Assembly (NCBI GenBank): GCA_016713665.1
Contig: JADJOR010000005.1
Coordinates: forward strand, 496,001 to 560,000
Source: Deltaproteobacteria bacterium
Lineage (GTDB): Bacteria; Myxococcota_A; UBA9160; UBA4427
Reading direction: 5' to 3'
DNA: 64,000 bases
Numbering within the stretch: position 1 is the first letter of the stretch; each line of letters starts with the position of its first letter. Below, piece by piece: positions 63,778-64,000 of the stretch. Below the pieces are notes generated by a model. The model saw nothing but the letters and a program-made list of their open reading frames with translations, was not told the DNA's origin and ran no database searches. The position numbers and the translations under genes are program-made.

Positions 63778-64000
63778 ATGTTTGGCATCGGCCCGATGGA
63801 GCTGGTGGTGATCGTCGTCGTGGCACTGCTGATCTTCGGTCCGCAGAAGTTGCCGGAGTTCGCCCGCACGATCGGCAAGGGCCTCGCTGAATTCCGCCGC
63901 GCGAGCAACGACCTGCGCCAGAGCCTCGCCCTCGACGAGCTGCAGCACGATCTGCGCAAGACGATGAACGACGCGACCCGCGCGCCCGTCTCGCGACCGG
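63778..64000 (+). CDS. Tat translocase subunit TatA/TatB, 3' end missing
   Basis: The frame is cut by the window end after 74 residues. It starts MFGIGPMELVVIVV, a hydrophobic helix, FGPQKLPEFARTIG and an amphipathic helix, the TatA/TatB fold that forms the twin-arginine export pore. MFxIG and GPxxLP favour TatB, but the C-terminus needed to decide is not here. Confidence 0.8.
   Translation, partial: MFGIGPMELVVIVVVALLIFGPQKLPEFARTIGKGLAEFRRASNDLRQSLALDELQHDLRKTMNDATRAPVSRP

Overview
The window is GC-rich bacterial chromosome (about two thirds G+C by eye; not computed) with tightly packed genes, many GTG/TTG starts and many 1-4 base stop/start overlaps. The combination of PEP-CTERM surface proteins, a glcDEF glycolate oxidase, a SelA, a MinD/FlhG-like ATPase beside a RodZ-type HTH protein, and NtrC and HD-GYP signalling suggests a Gram-negative, deltaproteobacterial-like lineage (Myxococcota/Desulfobacterota/Binatota area). 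That placement is inference, not proof. A 160-bp G/C-only stretch and a one-base frameshift in hisD suggest a draft, possibly metagenome-derived, assembly.

Left end (1-5849) is accessory DNA. It holds three PEP-CTERM protein genes with intact tails plus a broken leader, and long gene-poor stretches. It also carries a 5'-truncated tRNA, a 20-bp direct repeat (1366-1385 and 4722-4741) and a second copy of the last codons of glcF. It looks like a mosaic insertion next to glcF, but no integrase or transposase is present.

5850-11921: a minus-strand unit of a TPR/minimal-zincin protein followed by glcD, glcE and glcF, then a plus-strand lipoprotein and a CAT-anticodon tRNA (probably tRNA-Ile2). 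12026-15435: a ferredoxin-NADP reductase-like flavoprotein and a two-gene unit (zinc-ribbon protein, SPFH/GYF protein). 15554-19945: the macromolecular-synthesis operon rpsU-dnaG-rpoD. 20207-28443: rho-prfA-prmC followed by hisD-hisB-hisH-hisA-hisF, all on the minus strand. 28897-34077: selA, a MinD-like ATPase, a J-like/HTH protein, rluD and pgeF, linked by overlaps. 34829-42777: rng, then rplU-rpmA-obgE-proB-proA-nadD-rsfS on the plus strand. comF and a DUF2059-like secreted protein follow.

44605-54492 is a long minus-strand run: M23 peptidase, YjjX-type NTPase, gshA, a REC-PAS regulator, a large membrane protein, trxB, a PAS/HisKA/REC protein and a PF10118-type hydrolase. The regulator and membrane protein lie between glutathione- and thioredoxin-pathway genes, which hints at thiol or redox signalling. 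54619-58217 holds an M20 peptidase, an aminotransferase and a GNAT enzyme. The right end (58438-64000) is a signalling cluster: a sensor kinase whose front half looks like a decayed NtrC protein, an intact NtrC-family activator, a REC-HD-GYP protein, a PilZ protein and the start of a tatA/tatB gene. The best candidates for undescribed biology are this kinase, the redox-flanked regulator/membrane pair, the acidic insertion in Obg and the accessory region at the left end.
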